From NCBI GenBank assembly GCA_028386065.3, contig JAKUCV010001604.1:195348-259347 (forward strand): a stretch of DNA of 64,000 nt. Direction: 5' to 3'. The notes beneath the pieces were generated by a model. That model was not told the DNA's origin and searched no databases. It was given only the letters and a program-made list of their open reading frames with translations. Shown here in pieces: positions 25,493-37,369 of the stretch (the stretch's first letter is position 1; each line of letters begins with the position of its first letter). The position numbers and the translations under genes were made by a program. The DNA comes from Turnera subulata. Its lineage: Eukaryota; Streptophyta; Magnoliopsida; Malpighiales; Passifloraceae.

Positions 25493-28355
25493 TGAAATGC
25501 CCCGACCCGTATTTACCGTACACAGTAAACACGTGCCGGAACTGTGACAACCCAACCAAACCAAGACCAGCATACAGTGTATACAATAGTAACTCGGGCT
25601 CAACAACCCAAAAATAATAACGTCAATAACAACATGATCGGCCCAATGGCCCAACAATAACAAAATAATGCACAGCGGAAGACTTTAATAACTCACATAA
25701 ACACTGTATGCGACATAGATGCAAACTATGGATCCGAGCCCTGTCCAAGGGATAACGCCGCAGCCTGTCTGGAATGCACCAAATCTGTACAACAAATAAC
25801 TCATCCTACGGGATGAAAGCCCGCAGGTGAGGGGTGAGTCCGAAGTGCTCACCGATGAAGGAAAGACAATCAATATGCAACTATAATTACTCAAGTCAAA
25901 AACAGGCACAACAGCCAAACCAAAAGACTCGACCCAAAACCGGTCCAAGACCAAAAGACTCAAATAAAATCCAATTTTCCAATTTTATCTTTCCGGGCCC
26001 CGTCACGGATAAGCTAGAGGTCAAACCTGGTTATCAACACATTCCGGGTGCCAGACCAAATCCAGAGAACCCAGGGATCGACATCCCAAAAATACGAACC
26101 CAGGGATAGACATTCCAAAAAATAATCACGGGATAGACATCCCAAGCATAGACATGCTTATCATAAGTAACCCAGGTCATGGCCACCATGAAACAGTCTT
26201 AAACCATCGAGTCGTACCACTACTTACCACGTGAAAATTATATTATCATCATCAAAATCAAATCACAGGGATCGACGTCCCTAACCAAAATATCGGGATA
26301 GACATCCCTATCCAAAATCAAGGATCGACATCCTTATCTCAATTTATTATTTAACCATTATACTTTATACCAAAAAGACTCAAGGATAAACATCCAAAAC
26401 TCAAAGCACGGGGATAAACATCCCAAAAACCAAATCAAGATACTGGGATAAACATCCCGACAACAATCACAACAAATGCGACAAACAACAGAGCAATAAC
26501 CACCAACACAATATACCAAGTAATACAGGCACATATTGAAGGAAATCCATCCTCACCTTGGCCGATTACTCAACTCCGGAAACAATGACCGGTCCGACGC
26601 CGGCTCCTCGGGAAACTGCCCGATATCCGAACCTATCCAACAAAACAATATATACACATAAATGCACACAATCGGTATACTATGATGCCAAAATGTGAAA
26701 TAACCCATCCCGGTTCGTATCCTCTATTATTATCTTTTACCGAAAATATTTTACCGTACGTATATCCGAATATAATTTCGGTACCATACTTTAATTGAAA
26801 CTCTTTTTAAAATAATTTCATAAACTATTTATAATCTTCCAAAATAATAATCATCATAATTTCTCAGAAAAATAATAACGTACTTATAATTTCCAGAAAA
26901 TATATATAGTATTTATCTTTTTCTAAATATATATAATAATAATATTTTCCAATGCAAAATATAATTACCTTTAATTTCCAAAGTACCTATATATATATTT
27001 CCACAAGCATAATTTTCCAAGCAAAATAATATATGTATAAAATTTTTAGGAATTAATTTCATGATATTTATATTTTTTTTCCAAATAATAATAGTTTCCA
27101 AAACATAACTTAATTATTGATCAATGTATATATATTCATATTTTTCTCAAACTACCAGAATTAATTGATCATAATTTTATCAAAGTAAATATTTTTTTTT
27201 TTCAAAACTGATTTTATTCCAGAAAATAAATAAATATATATATATTAATTCTTTTTTTTTTACTGGACTAGGCCATGAACAGTAAGCCCATGCCCAGCCC
27301 AAGAACTAAGTCCAGCAACCCAACAGGTCAGCTTTCGGCCCAGGCGCAGAGGCCCAGACCATAGCATGAGCCTCAGGCCCATGCCAAGCCCAGACCGCGC
27401 CAGCCCAGACTTCAGCTGACCCGTTAAGGAAACGGGTCACTCACCCTCGGTGTCGGGTCTGTGGCGGACGACGAGGAGTGAAACAACTGCGAGCATCGGA
27501 CGGAGACGAGACGACTGGAACTAGCAGGCGGCGGTGGAAGGCGCTCGGTTGCTGAGTGCGGCTGCAGGCAGTCGACGACGAGGGGCGGTGCAGCGGTGAC
27601 GGGTCAAGAGGAAGGTGGCCGTCGGGTCGGTGGCCACTGGTGGCGCGTCGTGGGGTGGATTCGGGAAGCGAGGACGGCGTCCGGTCGGCGACGCTGTGAG
27701 GAAGACGATGCCAGGGGTGGTGTTGCGTGCGGTGGCTCGGTGGCGGCAGAGGTGACGGTGGCCGGCGCAGCTCTTCCCCTCCCCTTCTCCTTTTTTTTTC
27801 TCTTTTCTTTTTTTTTCTTCCGATTTCTACCCAATTTTCGTTTCTTTTTTTCCTTCTCTTTTTTTTTTTTTCCTCTCCTTCCCTCTGTTTTTTTTCCTCT
27901 CTTTTTTTTTTTCCTTCTTTTCTTTTTTTCCTTCTCTTTTTCTCTCCCTCTCTCTTTTTTTTTTCTTTCTTCTTCTCTCTTTTCTCTTTTTTCCCTCTTC
28001 TCTTTCCCTTCCTCTTCACCGATACCAGCTTTAAACTGTGTTTTTTTTTTACTATTTGGCATGTGAGCTTCAATAATGCAATTATCTGGAGCGAGTCTGG
28101 TCCGGACCAGAAAATAACTGATACCCCCTTAGTTATTTTCTGGTGTGATTTTTCTGAGGATTCCGGGACCCGAAAAATACCAACTTAGGCCCGAAAATTC
28201 CACGGAAAAATCACGAGCGCGAGAAAACTCTCGGTTTCGAAAAACGACGCCCGATTTACCTTGAATTAATTACCCGAGATTAATTCAACAGTAAATCACG
28301 GTAAAAAGACTTTTACAGTCCGGTAAAAATCAAAATTTTTACCCGGGCTGTTACA
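25493..28355 (-). mobile_element. Solo-LTR copy B (2.9 kb), inserted in the LINE
   Basis: Minus orientation. The left edge reads TGAAATGCCCCGACCCG and the right edge acccgggctgttaca. The flanks tttgg (25488-25492) and attgg (28356-28360) form a 5-bp duplication with one mismatch. It carries the double-hairpin region (hairpin 25805-25827), at least nine gggatnnacatccc-type dyads (26075-26460), a donor-like site at 27439-27444 (minus strand), a long T/C tract (27775-28015) and a near-perfect palindrome at 28106-28144. Removing it rejoins the LINE tail. Confidence 0.88.
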
Positions 28356-28679
28356 ATTGGTATGGATAGCGTTATGGCTTAGCATGGTCCATTATGCAAG
28401 CCTATCCTTATTTAGATAAGGCTAATCTTCTGTATAGTGCTTTGCTGTTTCCTTCTAATCATCTGTATATCGCTTTGTATTGCTACAGTTGATGTCGAGT
28501 CACTCTGTTATGACTGATTTTGTACATATCTGTTCTTATCGTCATCAGCAATAAAATCTCGTTGTTATAAAAAAATGTGATATGTCCGTTGAGCCATGAT
28601 TCTAAAATAATTTTTAAATTCCATCTCGATAAATTTTGTTGTGGTCAATTATTCCAACTCCCTCAACCAAGTATTTTTT

Positions 28680-29990
28680 TGCCTCGATATTAAATTTGGT
28701 ACTCTGATTTTTTACGAATTTGATATCTGTACATCTTGATTTTTACTAGTTTTCGTACTTTCGGGGGTCGGGGTCAATGGAGACATGTGTTATCTTTTTT
28801 GGGTTGACACATCATTTGTGGGTCTCACTTCACCCGGGTTCCCTTCAGACCCGAATCTACCCAAAAAAAATATGTTCCTAATAAGAACGGGCCGACACCT
28901 TGCCAAACATTACCACTTGCCAAACATTCCCAATCCTATTCCTTCCTTATTTATTTTCTACTACTATTTAATAAGCACAAATTAATTTCTTTTTTATTTT
29001 TTTCAGGCTATGGGGTTTACCAGCACCAAGCAGGACGATTTCCTTACGGTGGCGCTTTGCCGCGAGCGTTGCGCCTTCCTCAACAAGGCCATCCACCATC
29101 TCTACGCCTTCTCCTAGGCCCACACCGCCTACTCTCACCCTCCTCAAATTCCACAATTCCACAATTCTTTGCACCAATCATGGACCAATTTCTCATTAAT
29201 GCCTCCCTCGGCACCGCCGCCGCCACTTCCTCTCCTTCCTCCTCCCCCGCCCTCAATTTGCCTCCTTACCGCAAGTTACAAATCGATCTCGATCCCGAAG
29301 ATGACAACTGTTCTTCCCCAAAAGAAGCCTCGTTAGATTAGTTGCCCAATCTAACAACACGCACACAAACACACAAAATGCAAATTCATCAACAACCAAA
29401 AACAAAAATCAGATAGGAAAACGCACGAAGATATAACAATGATAACATCAACGCCATAAAAAAATGACTCAATTAGTATTAGCATAAATAGTAGCAATAC
29501 AAGTCGAGGGAGTAACAACGGCAGCAGGAGACAAGAAGCAGTGGTAATTGTTGGGAGGGACAAATGGTCGCTTCATGGCGAGTAAAGCATGGTAGCGCCG
29601 TGATGACGGAAGGATCGGAGCCGATTTCGCCGTCAGCGAAGGGGGAGCTCACTTGCCTCCAAATATGAGCGATAAAACCGAAACAATTTTTTTTAAAAAA
29701 AGAAAAATTTTAAATGGTGAAATAAAGAAGAATCTTATTTTAAATTTTTATTGTTTAGAGTTATTGGGTGTATTGGGGTGTTTGGCAAAGGGTATATGGT
29801 GTTTGGGAAGGTGTCAACGGGTATTTTTCTAGGCAGATTCAGGTATGAAATGGGAAATCCGGGTGAAGTGAGACCCCCGCAGATGACGTGTTAACTCAGA
29901 AAATTGATAAGTGTCTCCTGTGACCACCTAGACTACCAGATTCATGATAAATCAGTAGGAGTTCAAATTTAATTTCGAGGGCGAGTACAT
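28680..29990. mobile_element. TIR transposon carrying host gene fragments (Pack-type candidate)
   Basis: Imperfect inverted terminal repeats of about 250 bp bracket the element. Left (about 28680-28930) contains ggtctcacttcacccgg and gacaccttgccaaacattac. Right (about 29760-29990) contains their reverse complements. Exact ends and target duplication could not be fixed because the outer parts of the repeats have diverged. The interior holds a plus-strand DUF630-type fragment (29010-29341) and a GC-richer stretch on the other strand (about 29510-29650) unlike its AT-rich surroundings. No transposase is seen. Confidence 0.65.
29010..29341 (+). pseudogene. Captured N-terminus of a DUF630/DUF632-family gene
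   Basis: The frame from the ATG at 29010 begins MGFTSTKQDD and continues VALCRERCAFLNKAIHHLYAF. This is the pattern of the DUF630 N-terminus, which normally starts MGC..SK with a myristoylation-type glycine, followed by a CRERc motif. A TAG interrupts after 35 codons, and the downstream part appears to continue in another frame (ALNLPPYRK). An acceptor-like tttttttcag lies just upstream. The DUF632 partner domain is absent. The fragment sits between the inverted repeats of a TIR element, which suggests transposon capture. No intact product is expected. Confidence 0.65.
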
Positions 29991-30287
29991 GTACCAAAAT
30001 TACCTTGAATCCTAGCAAATTTCTTTTACACATTGAAAAGTTATAAATTTTATTTTTTTCAAACTTTTAATTTTATTTGGTGCCTAATTTTTTATGGTTA
30101 TAAAATTTATCATATTATTATCATATCAAAACAATTAATTTTTAAGATCACCCCAGAGTGAGGCATACTTGATGTTTACTTTGCAAGTTGCTACTCACAA
30201 AGCATTCAACTATATTCTTTCATATATGTGTGAACTCCTCAAGACTCGAATACTATTTTAAATTCAAACTAAAAAAATAATTAGTTA
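29991..30287. other. AT-rich spacer
   Basis: No gene or element terminus is recognised between the TIR element and solo LTR C. Confidence 0.4.
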
Positions 30288-30292
30288 TAAAT

Positions 30293-33200
30293 TGAAGCGC
30301 CCCGACCCGTATTTACCGTACACAGTAAACACGTGCCGGAACTGTAACGACCCGACACCAACGTGAATCAGCATATAGTGAACAAACTTAACAAATGGCT
30401 TAGCAGTCTAAAAAGCTGGCTCAAAAGCCCAAAATCAAAAATATGCAACTGGCCCTTCGGCCCAACAACAACTACACATCACCCGATCTCGGGAACATCA
30501 ATAACATCACAACCGGCCCAATGGCCCAACAATAGCAATAAACAGCACAGCGGAAGACTTTTAAAACTCACAAAGACACTGTATGCAACACAGATGCAAA
30601 CTAATGGATCTGAGTCCTGTCCAAGGGATAACGCCGCAGCCTGTCTGGAATGCATCATACCTGAACCACAAATAACTCAACCTACGGGATGAAAGCCCGC
30701 AGGTGAGGGGTGAGTCCGAAGTGCCCACCGGGTAAAACCCATAAGCAAATATACATATATAAGCAACCGTTAATTTCCAATTCACATTATCAACAACTAA
30801 CTAAGGTTCTCACAAACCTTAAATAACATACTTGTGATTCTAGACACGCTATTTCAATTTTATTATCAGGGCCCCTATCACTAGTTAAATGGTGGCCGTC
30901 GCCTGGTAGTCAAGCTAGCTAGCCCGTGGATCCCGCCCTGGTACCTCCACGTATATCTGGCACAGACAGGGAGCAGACCCCAAGCACACTCTCCCCCAGC
31001 GCCTAAAATAATAATTGGTACAGACAGGGAGCAGACCCCAAGCACACTCTCCCCCAGCACCATAAAATAAAAGACTACCATCTGGCTGTTCCAATATTTA
31101 ACTGTTACTTACTAGATGTCTAAGTGTTTCCATTTTATTAATATTACTATTTTAGTCTTGATGCCACAATACTGTTAACCAACCATCAACTCATTATCCC
31201 TAGCAGGTTTGCAGCCTCTCCGCTCATCCGGATAATAATCAATACCATTTAACCATCAGATTCCACATAATAATGTTCCGGTACTCAAATCATGTCAATC
31301 ACATAGACAACAACAACAACGGTAAATTTATCATCACTACCATCATCAACATCAACAACAATCAATACTTATCACAACAACCATTCACAACCACAAGAGT
31401 AGTATCATACCAGCAGACATCACACACAGTGAACAAACAACAACTTGATATCACGGGCAGTATATAAATATTTACTTATCCTCACCTTAGCCGATTATCA
31501 GGTTTAGAAATCCTCAAAAGGTTCCAAAGTCGGTTCCACAGGATCTGCTCGATATCGACTCCTATATAATAAATAACAAATACACACATAAGATGCACAT
31601 AATCGGTATGCCATGATATGCTAGAAACTGTAAATTAATCATCATCCCCCTCGGTTATACGTCTCGGTTATATTCTATGAAATTATCTTTATTCGTTTTA
31701 AAGTCCTTTTCCAAAAATAATATACCGTACGTATATCCGAATATTACTTCAGTATTTAATACTTTAATTAAATCTCTTTCCAAAATATTTTTATGAAGAT
31801 ATTTATCATTTCCCAAAAATATAATTATTATAAAATAACATATGCTTATACTCAAAATATTTTATAGTATATGTATTCTTTTCTAAATAGTTACTATATA
31901 GTAATTTTGCGAAGGATGTAATTCATACTTTATTTACCTTAGTTTCTTGAAAATAATATAACATGATAATTACTTTATTTATATTTACAAATTTACTATG
32001 TATTTATATTTCTCGGAAATATATATATATTCCATGTACCATTTTTTTTCCAGGTTATAAATATATATAAGTTTTTATTATTATCTTAATTATTTGTTAT
32101 TATTATTATTATTATTATTTAAACTAGATTGGGCCAAATAGTACAAGCCCAGCCTATTGCACAGGCCAAACCCAGACCCCAGGTAGGAGCCCAGACACAG
32201 GCCCACGCAATAGGCCCAGCTGCACATCAGCCCACCCAGCTCCAAAACCCAAGTTCCAAAACCCAACCCAGGCCTTGACCCGACTCGCGGAAACGGGTCA
32301 AGCTCGACCCATCCGGGTCGTCTTCAACCCGCGAGCGGGTCTGCTCACCTGTAAACGATGGCGGCGCGGCGAGACGCACATGGGGCGGCGACAGCAGCGA
32401 GCGGGAGGAAACGTGACGAAGAGAGGCGCGACGACTCATCGGATTCCACTCCGCAGATTGGCAGCGAGAAGAGCGAGGGGATGGCGTCGTCGCCGGCGTG
32501 CTGCAGCGAGGAGGAGAGCAGGGAGGAAGGCGGGTCGCTTGCCGGGTTGTCTCGTCCAGCCGACTGCTCTGCTGGCTTGGCAGCAGAGGGAGCGGTGGCT
32601 TCGGCCGGCGATGTGGATCGGATTCACGCGAGGAGGACGAAAAGCGAGATAGGAGGAGCGCGAGGGAGGCGAGCTTCACTGGTGCTGCACGCGGCGAAGG
32701 AAAGGAAGGAAGGAGGAGATGGTGGCGAGGTGGTTCACGGGTGGTGGTGGCTCGGGTAAGGAAGAAGGGAAGAAAAGAAAAGAAAAAAAAAAGAAAAAGA
32801 AAAGGAAAATGAGAGAGAGGGTGAGGTTGCGTGTGTGGGTTGATTTTGTGTTTTTTTTTTCCTTTTCTGGTTGATTTGCAGAGAACTGGGCGATGGGTTT
32901 GCAGGCAGGAGAAGGATGTGATGATGATGGCATGCAGGGACACGAGCAAAGGAGATAGGTTTATGGAGAGAAAAGCAGGGTATCACAGGTATCACAGGGA
33001 TGGCAAGGCACGGGTCTCACTTGGATGAGGCGGCATCAACTCAATCATGCAGGTAAGTCGTGTACCGTCCGGACCAGAAAATGACTGATATACCTCCTTA
33101 GTTATATTTCTGGTGTGATTTTTCTAAGGATTCCGGGACCCGAAAAATACCAACTTTGGTCCGTAAAATCCACAGAAAAAATCCCGAGCGCGGGAAAAAC

Positions 33201-33329
33201 CTCGGCTTCGATAAATGATGCTCGATTTACCTTGAATTAATTACCCAAGATTAATTCATTCGGTAAATCACTGTATAACGACTTTTACAGTCCCGATAAA
33301 AATACCAAATTTTTACCCGGGCTGTTACA
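30293..33329 (-). mobile_element. Solo-LTR copy C (3.0 kb) with perfect target duplication
   Basis: Minus orientation, from TGAAGCGCCCCGACCCG to cccgggctgttaca. The duplication taaat is perfect at 30288-30292 and 33330-33334. It belongs to the subfamily with two copies of the 'gggagcagaccccaagcacactctcccccag' module (30964-31056) rather than the gggat dyads. The hairpin is at 30681-30703. It has a conserved donor-like site near 32344-32348 (minus strand) and a purine/pyrimidine-biased tract at about 32700-32860. The frames at 32227-32949 lie in the GC-rich leader. Confidence 0.92.
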
Positions 33330-33334
33330 TAAAT

Positions 33335-35432
33335 CATACTAAATTTTTTTTATTTCAATATTTCTAAAATTAGAGGGTTCAGTTTCTACATTTTATTCAA
33401 AGTATTTGACAAGAAATTTTTAATAATTTATTTGGACTAAAGGAATTTTTTTACCGTCAACCGCAGCCTAGAAATGCAATCCCATAAGTTGCCATGCGTT
33501 CCATGGAATCTTTCAAAATTTTCATGGTTAAGTTATGTTTTCAAGCTCGAGATGGATTTATGAAAAGACGAAAATTCCCTTATATAGTTGAGAACGAGTG
33601 GAGGGTAGTTAGTGGGGTAATTTGGTCAAATATGGAAATCCAAATTGGTCAATTGTGACTTGGTCACTGATCCCACTTTAAAAATTTTTCTAAATTATTT
33701 TATTTTATTTTACATTTTTATGTTTTTTTTATCTTTTTATCTTGTTTCTTTCTCTTCTTCCTCTCTTCCTCTGTGACAGTCTCTCCCTCTTATTCTCCCA
33801 CCACTATCAAGCCGCGCTTCACTGAGATCTCGAGGCAGAGAAGCCAAGAATGGGGTTAGTGGAGCCAAAGGTGTCCCTCACACTGTCGCCTCTTTTTGTC
33901 TCTTTCTCTCTCGTCTCTATGTCCTATTCAGGATAATTATGCTTGGTTGCCTTGTTGAATCCCAATGGATCGAGCAATGTTTTGGGGGGATTTTTGACAA
34001 TTTTGGTCCCCTCAAGTGTGCCATGTGATTAATGTTGGTTTCTCTATTCCAATTGATCTAATGTGTTCGACAAAAAAAAATTGATCTAATGTGGTCCCTT
34101 TACTCCCACATCCGAACTTAATATGTATACTGGATTTATCATCCAATTATGTTGATGTGGTACAATTAGGGCCTCAATACGGGACCCACTTACCCTTTTT
34201 TGTTCGGTTTTGTGACCCACATCCATTTTTACCACTTCTTTAGGTCAGAATCGTTTACCTGGATCCAACCACTCGATTTATCCCATACATCCTCAGGTCT
34301 TGCTCACCTCCAGTTTAGATGTCTCCATTTTCTATCAATTGTTGATAAGATGCCATATCATATATTATTGATCTAACGATTTGAATAGCATACTTGGTTA
34401 ATAACAAGAGAGTGACTAACACAAATTTGCAGATTCTCTTCTCACTAAATACAAGGAAAATCGTACCCTCTCCCTTATAGTTTTCTCACTTTCAATAAAA
34501 GAATTGAATATTGATTAATGGTAATGTGTTCAAAAAATTGTTTATATTAGAATCATATCATGAAAAAATAACTTGCTAGATCAATAAGTTTTGCTTTATT
34601 CTTTCTATTTATACATCAAGAGCAGTTTTTAATAAAAGAACAAGAAAACAAATAGTTTTCTAGTGCAACATAGAAAAGGGTGAGAGAGATGAATTACCTA
34701 TTGTTAGTCTAAGTTTAAAGGTTGGTAGAGAAATGAAGAAAGGAATTCTGATTTTGACAATACAAATATTTTTTTTGTTATTATTCATGCTATTGAAAAC
34801 CTTTAGATTAATAATGAGGCATTTTATCAACCATTAGGTGGAGGGAACAAAACTGAAGGTATCTAAATTGAAGGTGAGCAAGACCTACTTCCTCATATCC
34901 TCATAGGTTAATATCATATATAATTCATAAATAAACCATAAAAATCCCAAATTCTCTTCTCCCCTCTACTCGTTGTCGTCCAAGAGATGCCAGTATTGGA
35001 ATACAAACTAGAGAAAATCAATCATGGACACGATTAAATTCGAATATAGCCATAGAGGGATCACCCCAAATAAGATCAACTTTGATATGAACAGGAAACC
35101 CCTTTTTGTGGTGTGAGAGTTAGTCTTAGTCAATGGTTGTGGTACTCTTCTAGAAGCCTTTCTTTCGAATTTTTCTTCTCTTGTCCTTGTGATTAAACAT
35201 TTCTACCAAAAAAAAACATGTCTTCTTTTACGTGGATTAGACATTAATTAATCAACAAAATTTGAAACTTGACCACCGAATCATCTCCATTCATCAATAT
35301 ATACACACTCCACGTGTTAAACAGTTTCAGACTCTTTAATCTCTGATGTGAGTGCTCTCCATCACCCAAGCTATATGTACGTAGCGCGGACCTCTAAAAG
35401 AATAGACAAACCACAACCTAGCAAGTATTAAC
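33335..35432. other. Intergenic region
   Basis: Mostly AT-rich. A short GC-richer stretch around 33770-33960 has an ATG (33850) but its frame closes after about 30 codons. One micro-insertion is at 34052-34093. The sequences 34944-34970 and 35075-35100 recur near 36973-37072. No supported gene. Confidence 0.4.
34052..34093 (+). mobile_element. Tail-only micro-insertion
   Basis: attgatctaatgtg (34052-34065 and 34080-34093) flanks ttcgac plus an A-run. Confidence 0.6.
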
Positions 35433-36325
35433 TCATCTACCACTTACATGCAACTCTTCCTCCTCATCCAGCTCCACTGTAGTTCCGATAATTTTTTGTT
35501 GTTTTAGATTGCTTTTTTTTGAAGGTGATATTAATTTTTCGTATTCGTATGGACTACAAAAAGATCCTAACTCTTTTCTTCTTATCAGTCGTTCTTGCTT
35601 TAATTTTGATTTTAGTTTCATATCATTACACGATTCTAAACCTGTTTTATTAATTTCACTAATTAAATCTCCATAAGTTAGTTGATCATAAGGAATACTT
35701 CCACTGTATTTATCTCTTAACCTATTTTTTACCTTTTCTGCAAATAATCTTGGGAGTCCTGCTAGAAATCTCTCTTTCCAGTATTCTTTTTGACTATCTG
35801 TTCTTATCATGACTTTGGTTAAAAACATATCTTTGTACCATCTGAAGCCATATAATTTTGGACAAGTTAAGTTTGCTAGAATTTCTGATGCCCTTTCTCT
35901 TGAGTCTTCTGGGTTGCCTATAAAAGATTTAGTTATTGCATATATTAGTGTGGCTACAATATTTTTTTCCTCTATGGCCATTGGTGTTGCACTAGTGGTT
36001 GCCCCAGATTTTTGTTCTATTTTAATTGATGCAAATTTTTTTGCGTTTATTATGGTATCTCTGTCATTTTGTGATAAGTAATTTTTCCACCATCCTTTTA
36101 GTTGTCTTGAGAATCCGCTAACTAAAGTTAAAGCAATTTCCTTATCTGTATTGCCGTTACTTTTGTAGGATGTGGCTGCCATACACATGTCTGTCAAAAT
36201 AGACATAATTGTATATTCTGATGCTCCATCTATATTACACTCATAGATGCTTTTCCCATCATATTGACCTTGAAAACGATATCCTCTTTCTTCAAAAGCT
36301 ATGTCGGGTAATGATGGTTTGGTAT
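35433..36325 (-). pseudogene. Fragment of a caulimovirid-like coat-protein (gag-like) gene
   Basis: The open frame on the minus strand runs from about 36325, with no ATG at its upstream edge, to a stop at 35433. The first internal Met is at 36206. Visible features are a YRFQGQYDGKSIYE stretch upstream of that Met, then FSRQLKGWWKNYL, GFRWYKDMFLTKVM, KEYWKERFLAGLPRLFAEKV and a RKELGSFC motif near the C-terminus. This arrangement is the kind found in endogenous plant pararetroviruses, where a zinc knuckle normally follows; here the frame stops first. No movement-protein, protease or reverse-transcriptase sequence was seen nearby, so it is an isolated remnant. A Ty3-type gag of similar fold is the main alternative. 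Confidence 0.55.
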
Positions 36326-36329
36326 AATA

Positions 36330-37136
36330 GTGAGGGGTAAAAAGACATAGGTTGTCCCTTCACTTAAATGAAATCAAACATCGTGTCCCTTTTTTAAAAA
36401 TTTCAACCATTATATCTCTCAACCTGTTGAAAATCAAACAAATGTGTCTTTTTTACCCGTTATTCCCGGTAAACTAATTTAATGACAAAACGTGGCAAGT
36501 GGGACCACTTATTTAGAATAATTTAATATTTTTTTCATTTTCTATTTTCCAGATTTAAATTCTCAAAATAAAAAATAATACAGAAATGTAATTTTTTTAT
36601 TTCTTCTTTTTCTTTTTCACATTTCCACTGGATGAAGATTTTATGCAGGCGAGAGGCGCAGGAAGCCTAGAACCAACTCATCGGACTACTCGTTGCCGAT
36701 AATTAGTCAAACACCACAACACTTCCGGCCAAAATACTTCATGGATACATAGATCCTGCACTGAAATCACCAAGAACACCTACAACACCAACTGTTTTCT
36801 CCAACGCCGACCATCGCTAAATCAAACAAGCAAACACAAAATCCAACCAACAATAACAACGCAACCAAACCCATAACCATCAATTCATGGTGAAAGCAAA
36901 TCAGCCTATACATAAAAACTCAACATCTCAACAACACTTCCTCATCGTGAGCAATCGACCAAAAAGGGAAAGAGTAGAGGGGAGAAGAGAATTTGGGATA
37001 GTGCCGGACTCCAAAAAGGGAAATTGAAGAATTTGGGATTATTTATATCAACTTTGATATGAACAGGAAACCAAAAAGGGAAATTGAAGAATTTTAAAGA
37101 TTAGTATTAAAAAGTGAAATCGTCGTATCTACTAAG
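36330..37136. other. Intergenic region with short dispersed repeats
   Basis: Contains an exact 27-bp inverted copy (36973-36999) of 34944-34970, an exact 26-bp direct copy (37047-37072) of 35075-35100, and two tandem occurrences of ccaaaaagggaaattgaaga. No gene is seen. Confidence 0.5.
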
Positions 37137-37369
37137 TACTCCCTCTATGCCTTTTTCCGCATCTTAGGCGAAGGCACAAGAATAATTAAAGTGTCTAAAT
37201 TATTGTGTTTCGCTATTATTTTAACCAGGGATGAAAAAGAAGAGATAACTTTATAAAAAAAAATTAAAAGTATCTTAAATTTGAGGAAAAATATTTAAAT
37301 TTATTTTTTAAAGTGCCAGGTTAATTAGGTGTGACATAAATCATGTCAAAATGGGAGACAGAGGGAATA
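37137..37369. mobile_element. Stowaway-like MITE
   Basis: The ends TA-CTCCCTCTATGCC and, inverted, TA-TTCCCTCTGTCTCCC fit the ctccctccgtccc terminus and TA duplication of Stowaway (Tc1/mariner) MITEs. About 230 bp, no coding capacity. Confidence 0.65.

Larger units (their letters stand above)
17235..28588 (+). mobile_element. LINE retrotransposon, internally deleted and split by two later insertions
   Basis: The 14-bp repeat atgtgatatgtccg at 17235-17248 and 28575-28588 bounds the element, which ends in aataaaatctcg and a short A-tail. Once the Copia element (17293-22580) and solo LTR B (25493-28355) are removed, about 3.2 kb remains. Order on the plus strand: an ORF1 region with a DUF4283/RRM-like core (about 23280-23720); the start of the AP-endonuclease domain with MFLFLCETK and DANGCSGGLALLW (about 24690-24900); then directly the C-terminal end of ORF2 (about 24950-25490). 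Most of the endonuclease and the whole reverse transcriptase are missing. Frames are broken by stops and shifts. The element cannot transpose by itself. Confidence 0.75.

Noticed and set aside
26075..26460. CRISPR-like array suggested by regular gggat...atccc repeats
   Set aside because: The repeats are short, degenerate and unevenly spaced, and they recur in other copies of a plant LTR.
27441..28073. Long Lys/Glu/Arg-rich frames in copy B (and the equivalent frames at 4392-5027, 32227-32949, 42282-43054 and 45635-46200)
   Set aside because: They occupy the leader region of the solo LTRs and are not conserved in sequence or frame between copies.
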